A stretch of DNA of 64,000 nucleotides from Psilocybe azurescens (lineage: Eukaryota; Basidiomycota; Agaricomycetes; Agaricales; Agrocybaceae). The first letter of the stretch is position 1. Each line of letters starts with the position of its first letter. Shown piece after piece: positions 11,002 through 23,500 of this stretch. The notes beneath the pieces were generated by a model, which was given only the letters and a program-made list of their open reading frames with translations, did not search any database and had not been told where the DNA came from. Both the position numbers and the translations under genes were made by a program. Where the stretch lies: positions 682,001 to 746,000 of the forward strand of contig JAJIRX010000622.1 in the NCBI GenBank assembly GCA_023853785.1, written 5' to 3'.

Positions 11002-13806
11002 ATGGATATGGATACGCCAAGCGTCTATGACGATGAAGTGATTGCAGACAGTGAAGAGGAGATGGATCAGAGCGAATTGAAAAACCAAGGGCAAGGTGGT
11101 TCAGGTACGTTCTGGGAGCTGCCTCTCAGTATGGTTCTCTTTTGACCCGGCTGTTACTAGGATATGGAAGCTTTGAAAAGGAGTCGTCTGTTTCTGCATT
11201 CACGACGGTGGGGTACCCACAAAACAAACCATTTTCCGCCATCTCGACATTCTCTGGCAACACATCTATCCTTGTCAATAACCCTTCTCATCTCAGCTCT
11301 ATCGAACCTGGAACCTCATTCAAGGCAATGAATAAACAGGCCGATACATCGATTATCTCCACGACAAGCACTTTCCCTGATTTTTTCGAGGGATTCCCTG
11401 GCACGGCCAGCATTGCGGACAGGGCAAAGATGCGACAGCGTTCCCAGAAACAGACAACTGTCAATGTATCTGATGTCATAGAGCTCACGTCTGATGATGA
11501 TGATGAACTGGGTTTGAAGCCTTCGACTTCTAAGGCCAAAAACCCAAGGCCAAAACCAAACCTAAACCGAAGGGGAAGGAGGTGCTGCCTGGGATAGCTC
11601 TACCGTCGACCGGAGCCGACATAGTGCCGGCTCCTACGTCAAAACCACGTCCCCGTCCCCGTCCTATTCCTAAACGCCCAAGATATGAACCATCGTCTGC
11701 TTCGACGCCTCCACATGGCCCAGAACTTCCCGTGGCGACCTCTCCACCGCCTTTTCCTTTGGCTCAGCCTAATCGGAAGGCGAATCCACTGATTGGCGGT
11801 CCTCCGATGATTTCTCAACTACCGCCATCCGATCCCCCTCATCCTTCTTCCACAATCGACAACAACGAGCAGCATACATTCGATCTTCCCGGTATCGAAA
11901 CTCTCCCTCCAAACGGTCAGCCATCCTCACCAAACTCATTGTTCAGTGAGGGCGGAAAGAAAATGAGCGCAATACCCTTCGATACGGATTTTGAAGTCGA
12001 CGAGCTCGCTTCCGACGTCCCTTATAACAACCGCTATTATGGTGACGTCTCTCCGAGGAGGATGCCACCTCCGCCCACCTTTTTGCAGGGTCGTCTTTAT
12101 CATCGATGGGAAGTGGTAAAGGTGATGACCCACTCGCTGCTCCTGGACCGCAGCACGATGTCGTAGATCTCACGATGCTACCTCCTACAATGGCTCCGAC
12201 TGCTCAGAAAACTGAGCCGAAACCGAAGAAACCAAAGAAGAAGAAGAAGAAAGTGGACGAAATATACGACGACGACATCTCAGCACCTGCCATCATTCTC
12301 GATGAGGATGACCAGGATGAGGACTTCAATCCCACTGGTGACGGGAACTCGAAGAAAAAGAAAGGGAAAGTCAAAGTCAAAGAAAAAAACCGCGAAGAGC
12401 AAGGCCAAGTCGAAAGCGGTGGACCCCGTGACTTCTCCTGGCTCAGGGAGTGGGCAGGTGGAGGTCGTCATCACCTCGAAGCCTCCCAGGTCAAAGTCGA
12501 AGGCCACAGACGGCGGAAATGGGGACGACAAAGGGAAAGAAGCGGAACCTGCGAAAGAAGGAAACAAAGAAGGATACAAGAGCCGCGAGTTCATCGATGA
12601 CTCGGATGACGATGATCCTATAAGGTTGGTTGACCCTCCTCTTCCCCCCTCCTCCTGCCGCCACTACTCCTACAGGCCCTTCTACGATATCCAAGCACAT
12701 TACTCCGGCTCCTTTGACGATCCGTTTACCTGCTTCATCATCCTCACGAACGGACGCGCAGAATCCTGAACCCGATTCCGAGATGAAGAAATCTATCCTG
12801 TCGAAAAACAAGAGTGCAACGACTGGCAAAAAGCGCAAGACCATCGTCGACTCTGATGAGGATGATTTCTACGAGGATGATACTCAGATTGCGGTGAATC
12901 AAGCAGCGTCGACGTCTAAGAAGCGAAAGGTTGATAGTTCGAAGAAGGACAAACCGAAGACAAAGCACAAAGGAAAGGCGAAGCAAATTACCCCGTCTGA
13001 TGATGATGAGGAAGAAGGATTACCTACACGGATTGCGGAAGGGCCAGTGATACGAATTGAGGTCAAGGCGTCGAAGAAGAAAGAAAAGGTCCTCTAAGAA
13101 GATGGTTGTAGATGAAGAGGATAACCCATTCCAAGATGATGATCCAGATGACGCACCACCTCAAAAGTTTACGCCAGAGGAAATAATCCAATCAACGAAG
13201 GTAGGTATTATCCTCTTTCCTATTCATAACTCAGGTACTAATCTAAGCATATAGGAAAATGCGGTGCCAGTTATGTCTAAACCATCGCCTGCAATGGTCA
13301 CACCCAGACCGCCTGCGATGGTTACGCCTAGACCGCCCAAATCTGTATCTGTCAATCGCGATGGCTCAACACCTCTATATACACGATACGAAATAGCACC
13401 ACGCAGGCGCAGCTTGCCAATGTCCGAGCTCATCCGGCGCGCGAACTCTATGCCCGGATCGCCCTTCTCCACACCGCATCCGTCCTCCGCGTCCGCATCG
13501 AAACTGAAGCCCCTCATAGCGCGCACACCCACCTCGACGGCGTACTCGCCGTACCTCAAGTCCTCGCGCAGCCTCCTGTCGAAGATCGCGCCGCTGCACC
13601 CAAACAGGCGCACGCCGCCTCCCCCGCCCCCACCACCGCCCCCGAGGAAGAAGAGCAAGAAGGAGCTGGAGATGGAGGAGAAGTGGGAGGAGGAGATGGT
13701 GGAGGAGGTAGGCGGCATGGAGGAGTGGGCTGCGCTGACAGACAGTGAGAGGAAGGAATACAGGAAGGTAAAGTGGGCCAGGGAGCAGGGTGGATGGGAT
13801 GAATGA
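11002..13806 (+). CDS. Disordered nuclear-type protein with SUMO-interacting motifs (several frame breaks)
   Basis: The start at 11002 opens an acidic N terminus (MDMDTPSVYDDEVIADSEEE). Introns at 11105-11160 and 13201-13254 join the parts. Recognisable pieces are an acidic-flanked SUMO-interacting motif (VIELTSDDDDE), a second one (VVDLT), alternating Lys-rich and Asp/Glu-rich blocks, a Pro-run (about ten Pro near 13618-13648) and a Lys/Glu helical C terminus ending KWAREQGGWDE. The frame changes five times, each at a mononucleotide run: A5 11538-11542, T5 12080-12084, A7 12383-12389, C6 12644-12649, A4 13084-13087. Reading across each with a one-base change gives the same low-complexity style on both sides. 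No enzyme domain is visible. A chromatin or DNA-repair scaffold role is inference from SUMO-interacting motifs and charge. It could instead be a decaying gene, but conserved composition argues for sequence-length errors. Confidence 0.65.
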
Positions 13807-14721
13807 TTTTGCCGCCGCGCAGTGCTATGTTGGTCCTATGGGAGTGGCTAGGTGGATTTTTGTGGCAAGAGCTGCGCAAAGTGTTCTCATTCACAGAGTC
13901 ATACTTAATTTTGAAATGATATGAACTTTTTTCAGGTGTGAAGTCCACGAACTTGGTTTCAATCAAGGAAATTTTTGATAAGTACGCGTACTCTAATGCT
14001 CTACCCAGGCCTTCAAGAACAGCCGAGTAATGTCAATGAAAACGCATCTTTGTGCGCTCCTTTTGGTTTGCCCTTCGCGCGAATGTCGCATTAATCATTG
14101 AACATCGATGGACTGAAATATAAGGTGGTTCGTGATTGATCGTATGGGTAGGATGCCCGCAAATTTAGAAACAATCGCACGGCGTTTTCGATGTTGCGAT
14201 TATATCCGTCCAATATTGGCTTGTATAAGTATTTTTTGATACAAGCTGTCGACTGCGTAGATATTGATATACCGGATACGCTATGCAACGATGATCCATG
14301 ACGTCCCACCATGAATAGGTGAGTACAATGGAATGGATCTTGGGACATTCAATTCAGCTGCAACAGCTTTATACACACGAATGAGACCCAATTCCCCACA
14401 AATTGGAGACACCGGGAGACATCTTTGTTCAGCACTTGATGATCACGGACTGGGGTTTAATGAATAGCAAAACGACATATAGGTCTGTTTTTATCATCGC
14501 TTCGAGCGAGGTTTCGTGTATATGTGAGTTTGATATGTTCATGGCTGTGAATCCATGTCCTACTTGGGATCCAGGAAGTTTGAACAATTTATCAATGCCG
14601 CTCATTGTATTTTCAAGAACCTAGTTTGGCGGGCTAATTTGAGGATGTCCCAATGAAATTTGATTGCTTTTGATTGCGGGCGGGCCATTGAGCCCAGCCC
14701 AGCTGCGTAGGACCTGTAAGC

Positions 14722-15033
14722 TCATAACGGGGATTTCTGGGATCTGTGCTTCAGTCTTTTTCTAGCCTTTTTCTTCCTTGTAAACTCAAGCAACTGCAGA
14801 CTATTTAAGACGTAAAATGCTCCAGCCAATGTAAAGTCTCCGATCATGATCGCGCGGAAGTATAGTCTAAATAACAAATTATGAACGCGATCGTCCACAC
14901 AGCGTTTACACTTTATTTGTTCCGCGCCTCTTGATTCGACTTTAAGCGCCTGCTTGCACCCACAGCATCTCGCTTCGGTGAGTGCCATTTCGGACATATA
15001 CCCCACCGATTCCACTTCGGTTTCCACGTGCAT
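14722..15033 (-). CDS. Possible small Cys-rich protein
   Basis: A 103-codon frame with a true ATG. It carries C-x2-C (CCGCKQ) and a second C-x2-C (CKRC) about 20 residues apart, a spacing compatible with a zinc ribbon, followed by a hydrophobic stretch and a basic tail (RKKKARKRLKHR). No family is recognised. Chance ORF or transposon fragment are real alternatives. Confidence 0.25.
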   Translation of the reverse strand: MHVETEVESVGYMSEMALTEARCCGCKQALKVESRGAEQIKCKRCVDDRVHNLLFRLYFRAIMIGDFTLAGAFYVLNSLQLLEFTRKKKARKRLKHRSQKSPL

Positions 15034-15801
15034 GCTGCTGCAATGTCCATGCGCTATTAATAGATCACCGCTCGTCGCTCATACGGCGGTCCCGGTGGCC
15101 CAAACTTGAAGATTAAAAGAGAGAATATAGAATGTGAAGGGCGTCGGGGATGAATCCCTCGGAGAGGGCAGCAGCTCACAGTCGGTCGCCCTCGGGCGAT
15201 GATGCCCTGACAGCGGACACGAGCCTCTCATTAATTACACTCGTCTTGAAGTTAAAGAAGCAGAAAGTGTTGAAATAAAGTACTGATGCGCACTTGCGCA
15301 CTGCGGGTCAAGCCTTTGATAACTAAATAGAAATCAGTTACTATTAGTAACATGGTCATTATATAAATTCATCGTTTATTCCTACGCGCGCGTAGCACGA
15401 CGCCTGGTAAGAACAAGCGGCAGCTACAAGCCCAAGGTAATAAATCAAATAGCTTGAGATCACGATAAACATGGCTCCATTCTCTGCTGAAGAAAGTCTT
15501 AAAAGCTACTGGCCGATGAGGATACCAGTAGGATCTTCCAAGCTACTAAGATGATCATTTTTGTCTGTTTACCTTCATGGTGCCTTATACAGTACGCTGT
15601 ACTTTGCCTCCTGACCGATAGCCGATAGCCGAGATCTTGTGATCGTCTTGTTATATCCGTGGCGTTGGTCTGGCGGTTGCCCTTGCCTATTTGCCGATTT
15701 GGCGGATCGTTCAAGAATCAATACAGTGCTTCGGATGGGCCGCCCTATTTCTGTATCATATCTGCTGTGGTGTTCAATTCGGGCTTAGATTCATGGATGG
15801 G

Positions 15802-15809
15802 TATAAAAG
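15802..15809 (+). promoter_or_regulatory. TATA box of the F-box gene
   Basis: TATAAAAG lies 133 bp upstream of the ATG at 15942. Confidence 0.5.
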
Positions 15810-15941
15810 TCCGATGGTTCCTTTCAAGGGCCCCACCGTATCCACTACCCCACTGTAATCAGTGGGACTACTGGCTTCGACCTGCTCTTCGTCATATTAG
15901 CCCTTGAGCCATCACACCTAGCCATTGCCTACAACTTCAAC

Positions 15942-17356
15942 ATGTCTTTCACCTCATCTCTCCCCTTACATCACCACGGCCAATCGGGATTTACAACTAC
16001 GCATCGACGGGATCGATCCAGATTTTGGGCGTACCCCAGTGACCACCTCTTTTATCGGTCACACCCGAGCATTGTACCACACTGGCCTCCGGATCTATAT
16101 GACGACATCCTAGGCACGGTTCAAGGCGCCAACGATGATGTTGTCCTAGAGAAGAAAGTAAATCCTGGGGGCAGAATTTCTATCAACCAGCGGGGAGCAT
16201 TACAGAGATTCACAGAAATGCCGATAGATATCCTGTATGAGGTATGTGGTTGCCACCATTTTATATTTTAGGCGAATGCAATGTCTGGATCATTGGCCAG
16301 ACTGTTGTCTGTGCTATGCCCTGTTCTCATAATCGTGTCCATTACATGTTCTTTGGTTCTGACGAGAATCTCACAGATATTCGGTTATCTTCATCCGATG
16401 GACGTTCTCAATCTCTCCCGGACCACCAAAAGGCTTAGAAGCATTCTTCTCGCGAGCCACGCAGGTGGAGTATGGAGGTCAGCACTTGGGAGTGTTCGTG
16501 CGCTTCCGTCGTGTCCTTCGGATATGACGGAGCCGCAATACGCAAGTTTGGCGTTCGACGATTGGTGTCAGGTAGGCCTCATGCTCACATCCTTTGCCGT
16601 CTTCGTCGCCATAAGGCTGTCCATATCCATTGTCATCGTGTGCTCGAGAAGATTGCTAACTTCTTTGCTTATTTCGATCAGTCATGCCTGGCACCTAACA
16701 CAGAAATAATCTCATGGTTATGTCGCGTCAGATATTGTAGAAATTGCATGAGGAAAAGGTGAGTCCTGCCATACTAGACATTGAACCACCCTCACGAACG
16801 TTCTATAAATAGATGTATCACAGAAGAAGAACTCATGTACTGGATTCCAGAAGGAGTGAGCATTGAGAAGCCTGATACTATCTTCCCATACACCACCCTC
16901 GAGACTAATGGTCAGTGCTGGAGCTTCTGTCACCGTTTGATTCCCAGGTTTCTAATACATGTTTCTAATTATACTCAGCATACCAACGTAACGACGATGA
17001 AAGTGATCACCCCCTTTACTTCTTCCCATCTGTCCAAAAATATGTCAAAGAGCTGGAAGACATAGCACATACGAAGCATGACGATGCTTTGTCTAGCTGG
17101 TGTATCGAGAAAAAGAAAGCGCAATGCAAGCGAATTACAGTGAGCATCACTTGATGCGAGAGCACCAACATTTGCTAATTTACTCTTTGCACCGCAGCAT
17201 GCTGCCTTGTTCGAATTTTGGAATACTCATTGGGCATTCCGACGATCGTCGAGATCATTTCCCTCACATTTGTCGGAAGTAGCGCTTATAGTCTTCTTGA
17301 CTACCCTCCTGATATATCTATGGAGGGAAAAACTCTTTCGAGTTGGTGTAATATAA
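15942..17356 (+). CDS. F-box protein
   Basis: Six exons join to 329 residues without frame correction: 15942-16241, 16377-16571, 16682-16758, 16813-16910, 16979-17139, 17198-17356. The F-box spans roughly residues 90-135: it begins RFTEMPIDILYE and continues, across the first intron, as IFGYLHPMDVLNLSRTTK, the Pro-x-Asp/Glu-Ile/Leu and Leu-x-Pro-x-Asp pattern of agaricomycete F-boxes. It is followed by a Cys-containing segment (SCLAP, CRNCMRKRC) typical of mushroom F-box proteins. Expected role: substrate-receptor subunit of an SCF ubiquitin ligase, binding Skp1 through the F-box. The last exon encodes an unusual hydrophobic Leu/Ile/Val stretch instead of the longer charged tail seen in relatives, so the C terminus may be truncated or the last splice differently placed. 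The 135-bp first intron is long for this window. Confidence 0.72.
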
Positions 17357-18292
17357 CAGGATTTATCGTGGAGCGAGGTCCGCACCTCCAGATGCCCGCT
17401 GTCTACTGCCAACAACTTTCAATTTAACACCTCGATGACTTAGTTGATCTTCTTTGTATACCGATGACAGTTGAAAATATTAAACACGAAGAGCTAATCT
17501 TGAAGAGTATGACGTCTGACCATACACTACTTAGCGGACATCACGCCGGTTGCACAAATGCCGCAATGTGAGCCGATCTCGACAATGACAAGTTGAAGTA
17601 GATTCTTCTGCTGTTTTCGTTCCTAGCCAGTCTTTCGCCATGCGTTCTGAACAATTGTAGGACACTTTGTCATATATATCCGCTAATTGCTAAACCCTAC
17701 AGATATCCACTGACTCCTGTGCCTCAGAAATATTGCATAAATCTCGCAATCGTGGGTTGAGGTCAATGTCTGTCAAGGTTCGCTGATGATCGGCAAGTGT
17801 AAATGACTGCTCAGGACGATATACGTTATGGCTGATAGTATTTTTGGATGGCTCCTGGATTATGATCAGTGATTTGATTATGTATGGGCAACATTTGGGT
17901 TGGGCCCTTAGATCGGTGGTAGAGTACATTGAGTTGTACGAAACTCGTCGTGATAAAATAATGAAATATTTACTTCCTACCTAACTCCTGCCTCTGGACT
18001 CTGCGTATTCCAAAGTTCTTTAGATAGAATATTTACGTACATAGGTTCTTAAAATTCCTCTGGGTTTGTACCGGGTGTACAGTCGGCTCTGCGATCCGCG
18101 GACTACATGTCGAAAAGCTGAGGTGATATTCAATTTAGTGTCGGCTCGTAAGTACTCTTTGGCAGACGTGCTCTTCCAGGGAGAGCATTTCCCGGCGTGC
18201 TCGACGGTATTGTGGCTGAATTATGGCAGGTGTAAACGGCGTTGGGGCGCCCCTTCAATATGATGTCCGCAGAAAATCCGATTTTCTTCTTT
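17357..18292. other. Intergenic region
   Basis: No gene, RNA or repeat was recognised. It ends at the left breakpoint of the tandem duplication. Confidence 0.5.
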
Positions 18293-18750
18293 ACTCGAGT
18301 AACTCGTAGATAAGTCGCTACTTGACGGAAATAAGATAAAGGGGCTTACTTTAAGCTTCACCGGAGCTGTAGTAGATATGTGCAAATCGCCCCCTAGGTT
18401 CAAGAGTCAAGCTGAGTCAAGACGGTAAGTAGAACCTTCCAAGGAATCTGATCACGCCAACTTGAACTAGGTTCAAGGTCCGCGACATTGCACCTCAAAT
18501 TTCAAACTCCGCCCTATATGATACGGGTTCACGCGGTGGCGCTGGTGGCAGTTTCATCCCATCCTTTGATCGTCGCCGCTACGTTCACATTGTCTGGGCA
18601 CCATCGTGCTATATAGATGGCCTCTGCATTTTTCTCTTCGGCTTGAATGCATTACTCTTTTACATGACAATGGTCTGATCACGTTGACAAGCCCCAGCGT
18701 CATCTGTTTGAATTCAAGGTTCACCGACTATCAATTCTCTGAAAACTCTG

Positions 18751-19073
18751 ATGACTCAAGGAAACGGAGCAGCTGCTGGAGCGAACAGTGCTTCTAACCT
18801 TACTGGCGCGCGTGGCAAACACGGGGCATCTATGTATATCCAGAGATTAGACCTCTGTCCAGCCTATTATATTTGCGGCAAATGTGCTTCGCTGGCTACA
18901 AGTGCGTTGCGGATCTCATCAGTGATATCACGCCTAGCTGTCTCTCCACCAGGATCTCATCTTTTGATCTAGCATACGGCGAAAAAATTGAGTGGCTAGG
19001 GATAACTTGGAATCATTCAAGCGGGTCTTCTGGAAGCCTTGTTGTAGCCTGTTGTTTCAAGTCCATTCTTTAG
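18751..19073 (+). pseudogene. Conserved but broken open frame upstream of copy A
   Basis: Translation from ATGACTCAAGG gives a Cys-containing protein fragment (LCPAYYICGKC) whose counterpart at 26171-26494 in unit 2 stays open for 107 codons. Here the frame is lost at a T4 run where unit 2 has T5. No family is recognised. It may be the remnant of a gene copied with the unit. Confidence 0.3.
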
Positions 19074-20470
19074 TTGGAAACCCAATTTCAACATTTCGCC
19101 GACATCTCTCCCGCATGTGGTGTTTAAGGTGTTTAAGGGTAGACGGGAAATGATATGTACTCTTCTTAGGGACGTTTGATATCCAGGTTTCGACACTTAT
19201 CTGGGGAGCTGGAGATGGATACAAAATAGCCATGGCCGCTATTTATACGAGCTGCACTCGGGTAGAGAAAGGTGCGAGGCCTCGTAAACTTTTTGATCGC
19301 GGAAACGACGAAACGGCTGGGAGGCTGTGCTACAACTTTCCATTACGTCGAAGGAGGTTGACTGGGTCAATACGTTCGAAGAGAATAAGGAAGCAGAAGA
19401 CGAGCTCCAGTGTCGATGAGCTCTGACCAACCTAACATGGATAATCGTGGCCTTCCTGCGCGTTTACTATAGAACTAACCTCTACTCGGCACATGTTATC
19501 AGAGACCACTGGGTGTACTCCGACCCAGACGGATCTTGAAGGACTCTTTTGGAGAAAGCATTCGCAGGAATCAAGAGTACGATAACCATAAGGCTTCTAG
19601 CTGAGCCGTTTTATTTCCCGGCTTTCGGTGTCTCTTGGACAGTCCACACCCTTCAGGAGCCTTCAGGCCGTGTAAGGATGGGAATTGGCGTGGACTTTTT
19701 AAGCATGCGGAAGATATACACAGCCATGAGAAGACTGCTATACATTGTAGAAGGGCGCTTATGATTCGCAGATTTCGTCATTGCTTTTGGGACATGCCAT
19801 GAGAAGGTCACTACATCTAAAAAAGTCGCTTGTCAGTCGGAAAATTTGTCGCCGCTTTTGGATCTCTGTCTCCGAAAGCACGGCTAAGCAATTGCTTCCA
19901 AGTAAACATGGTGAGATCATAAAATTTATATCGCTAAATACGTTCACTGAAAACGATTCCCTATTGCATGTTCGCTTAGATTCAATGAAACTATATAAGA
20001 ATGATAGGTAGAAAGTGTGATATCAAGGAATCTGCCTTATGCTCTCAGGGACTCAGGGCAGCAATATCGTGAATGAAAGCAACGGATGTATTTAGCCCGG
20101 GCGCCGCGATGCACTTTGCGTATGTTCCGGTGACCCTTCCCACTTGAATCGGTTATCTGATGTCCACCTAAATCAAACATCTATATATGATATAAACCTC
20201 CTTGATCCGTATGAATAAATCAGAAGAAATATTAGGGTTGATGAAGAGAACCACCAAAAAGCAGTCGCTAATTAGGTCAGGGGCAAAGATGATCATAAGT
20301 AAGGCGCTAAACGTGAGAAATAATTTGATTACAATCGTCACAATTGGCAACCATTGTTACGTTTCAAACTGAACACGCTCCCTTAACTTGATGTATGTAT
20401 GTAAATTTCCTCGAAATATTTCACAGCACAGCTTCCTTCTCCGTTCCTTTATCCCTGGCTGCGAGTACAA

Positions 20471-20477
20471 TATAAAA
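20471..20477 (+). promoter_or_regulatory. TATA box of EF-hand/ZZ copy A
   Basis: TATAAAA lies about 90 bp upstream of the ATG at 20563. The same word sits at the same place in copy B. Confidence 0.65.
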
Positions 20478-20562
20478 TGGACATAGCGATATCGGAGGGT
20501 TGCTTCAACTGCGAGTCTCGACATCTCACTGAATCTCTACCCCTCACGATCTCTGTTATACG

Positions 20563-23500
20563 ATGAGCACCGACGTTCGCAAGTCGGGCGTGCATGATGA
20601 AGCTCTTGCAAACGAATACAAGCAATGGCAGAAGGTGCACTCCAAGATGAAGGAATGCCCACCTTCGGATGGGCGTGATTATCTCAAGCACGCTAATAAC
20701 CTCTTGGTGTTGTTGGAATGCGTATCTGAGCTGCATCCAATCGCTAAAGGTGAGCGTTCACCAATTATTGACAAGCGAATGTAATCACTCAGTTCCAAAC
20801 GCTTTAGCGGTCGTCTTGAGCTTCAAGACGGCAGTGATGTTCGAACAGGATAGGCGGGAGAACGATGCACGTGTCACGGCTGTCTTTCTAGCCCAGACGG
20901 ACATGATGCGTATCTTGCTTGAGTATACATAGTTTTGTTCCAGCGTTTTGGCTTTTAACTTAATCTGCCTTTCATAGCGTTGATGATCTTGCCACGCGTC
21001 GTCAAAACCGATGGCCGGATACAGAAAACCTCAGATCCACTGCCAAACTTGGCCTCATCTTATCGGACATGGAGAAAGAAATCAAGTCTTGTGGGAACAG
21101 TATGGATACTTACTACAAGGAGGCACGCTTTGGTGAGTAGATACAAGATACCGTATGTCCGTAGTGTGTTGCTTACTGCGAGTATCAGTGAAATTCTGGA
21201 AAGCCCAAGACTGGAAGAAGAGGATGTTGGGACATATAGCGGAGTTCAATGATCAACGGGTTCGACTTCAACAAACACTACAAGTGCAAGTCGCGGTTGG
21301 AGTCGAGGATCTTGTGTTGAAGATGGATGTCGTACTTTCCCACTTCTTCACCCCGAAATCTGACTGGGAAAAGAATCTGGACAAGAAAACCCGAAACTTG
21401 GGCCCTCCCAGCGCCTGGATCAACGACCCTGCTGTTCTTCAGTCTTTAATCTCGGAGACGAAAGATCCCGCCTTCTCCTTCGCACATGCAGCAGGTAAAT
21501 CGACCGCCGATAAAATTAAAGATACGGACAAGCCCGTCGAAAGCGAGAAGGATAAAGCGAAAATAGCCTTTGCCACCGATGCACAGCTCACCAAAGTGAA
21601 GAAAGAACTCGAATTGTCTCTGGATATCCTTTGTGAACGGAATAGAGATATGTTCGAGGTGAAACTGAGCTTCCATACGAAGCAACTCGAACAATCTATC
21701 GCAAATTCGGCTCAGCTGGTGATCAAATCCCTTCAGGGTCCATATGACCGCCTTGTCCATGAGGTTGGTATCTTCATTTTTTTTTGATCAAATTGTTTTC
21801 TGATGTCTTGACTTTGCAGGACCTACGTCACTTATGGAAAGAAATGGTGAGTTCACTTGTCACGCTAGACCATTCCCTGTTAATGGAATATCCCAGAACT
21901 GGATTTTTTGCGTCGAGGGCAAGTTTTTCGTCAGTGCTGTCTTCGAGTTCTACCTTGATCGTTTCTCTGGCAAGAAACACGTCGACAAGGCTGAGCCAGG
22001 GGCCGAAGAAGAGCATGGAGTTGATTCGGACCTTGATGGGCAAACAGTTTCGAACTCCGGTTCTGCTCCCAAATTTAGTTTTCTCTCCAGGTTGGGGGCC
22101 GTCAACCACCCAGACTCGTGGACCCTAGAATATATCGCCTTGTACGGAGATAACATCACTCAAGCTATCGACAACGACAACTCTGGATTTATTCGTATAA
22201 GCGAAGCAAATGCATTCTCGCTAGCGATTCCCAAGGGATGGAATTTGCCTCAATGGTGCGCATATTGTGCAGCAGGTGTGTACTTATTCTTGATTGAAAC
22301 TTTTGAGATTGTCTCAAACTGAGTTCTTCAGGATGGGCGTATGAGGCTCGTATCTACCGCACGCGTATCAGCAAGATGCTCACTACTCTGACCGAGATGC
22401 AAGCTAAAGGTATAAGTATCTCAGTCTCTCCTTCAAGTTTATCCAAGCTTGTCTTCTGACGAATGCATTCTCCAGTTCTTGGGACTAACCGGGGCTTCCT
22501 TGTTGAATTCTCGACGTTCAATTTTGATACTATATGTCATGCCTTTTCCCGCGAGCCAACTGGCCAGAGAACTCCGAATGCAACGCAGGAGCTTCGTGAT
22601 CTCGTCAGGCAAAAGGTTATCGAACAAGATAATCTGTATCGGGGATACCTTCAGTCTTTAAAATGGACTCTGGAAGACGAGGCAACGATTCATCTACTTT
22701 ATGGCGGAAAGGCTCCGGAAAAGGTGAGAAACTATTATTGATCTCATCGTTCCCTTATTGAACAACTATGTCCGGTGCTAGTACATTCTCCAATTCTGCA
22801 CTCTCGTGCTAGAGCAAACTCTCGCACTGGCCCGTAAATGCAGCACGGTCACAGTAGATATTCGAGAGTGGATCCGCCTGAGTTCAGCATTCCAACTCAT
22901 GAGAAAGATCACAGTCAACCGAGTCGCAGAATTAAAAGGTAGTTTTTGCTTTACAAAAGTGTTGTTATTTTTCAGAATGTTGACACCATTCCAGTGAGAT
23001 TCGATGACAGCAAGTTCTCGGGAGAAGGTAAGTTAAACATATTAACTAAATTTCCGACGAGTCTGATTTTTCTAGGCATTGACACTTATTATGGTGGAAT
23101 GTGGACATACTTCGACGTTTATGTCCCATGCTCGTTTGAAGAACTTGTGGACGCTCTATCTGAACAGTCCATCTATGACGACTTTCCTGTAACCCAGATC
23201 ACCGCCGCAAGCGCTTACTTGCAGTACCCGTCATGGGAAGAGCATGTTAAGACCCTGAAGCGGTCGGATATTCCCCGTTTGATCCCAAAGGCATGGGATC
23301 CAGTGTACGAAACTTTGTATGAAAACATGCCAGACCGAACATTCTATTCGCAATTCCCTGATGAGTAAGTTCCAAACCAAAGATTTATCAGCCTGTTTCG
23401 TCTCTCAACTGTCTTGATAATTCCAGGTGGTATTGTGATCGATGCGGAAAAGCACCAACCGGAGAAAAGAACTACCGATGTCTCAGTCCGAGCTGCCGAT

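Larger units (their letters stand above)
13807..15941. other. Gene-poor region
   Basis: Apart from a small minus-strand frame at 14722-15033, I see no supported gene. It includes the F-box promoter at its right end. Confidence 0.45.

Noticed and set aside
12280..12594. Minus-strand frame in the SUMO-motif gene
   Set aside because: Antisense of Lys/Asp-rich coding sequence; low-complexity shadow.
15061..15240. Possible tRNA or small RNA in a GC-rich stretch
   Set aside because: No A-box/B-box pair or cloverleaf could be drawn by eye.
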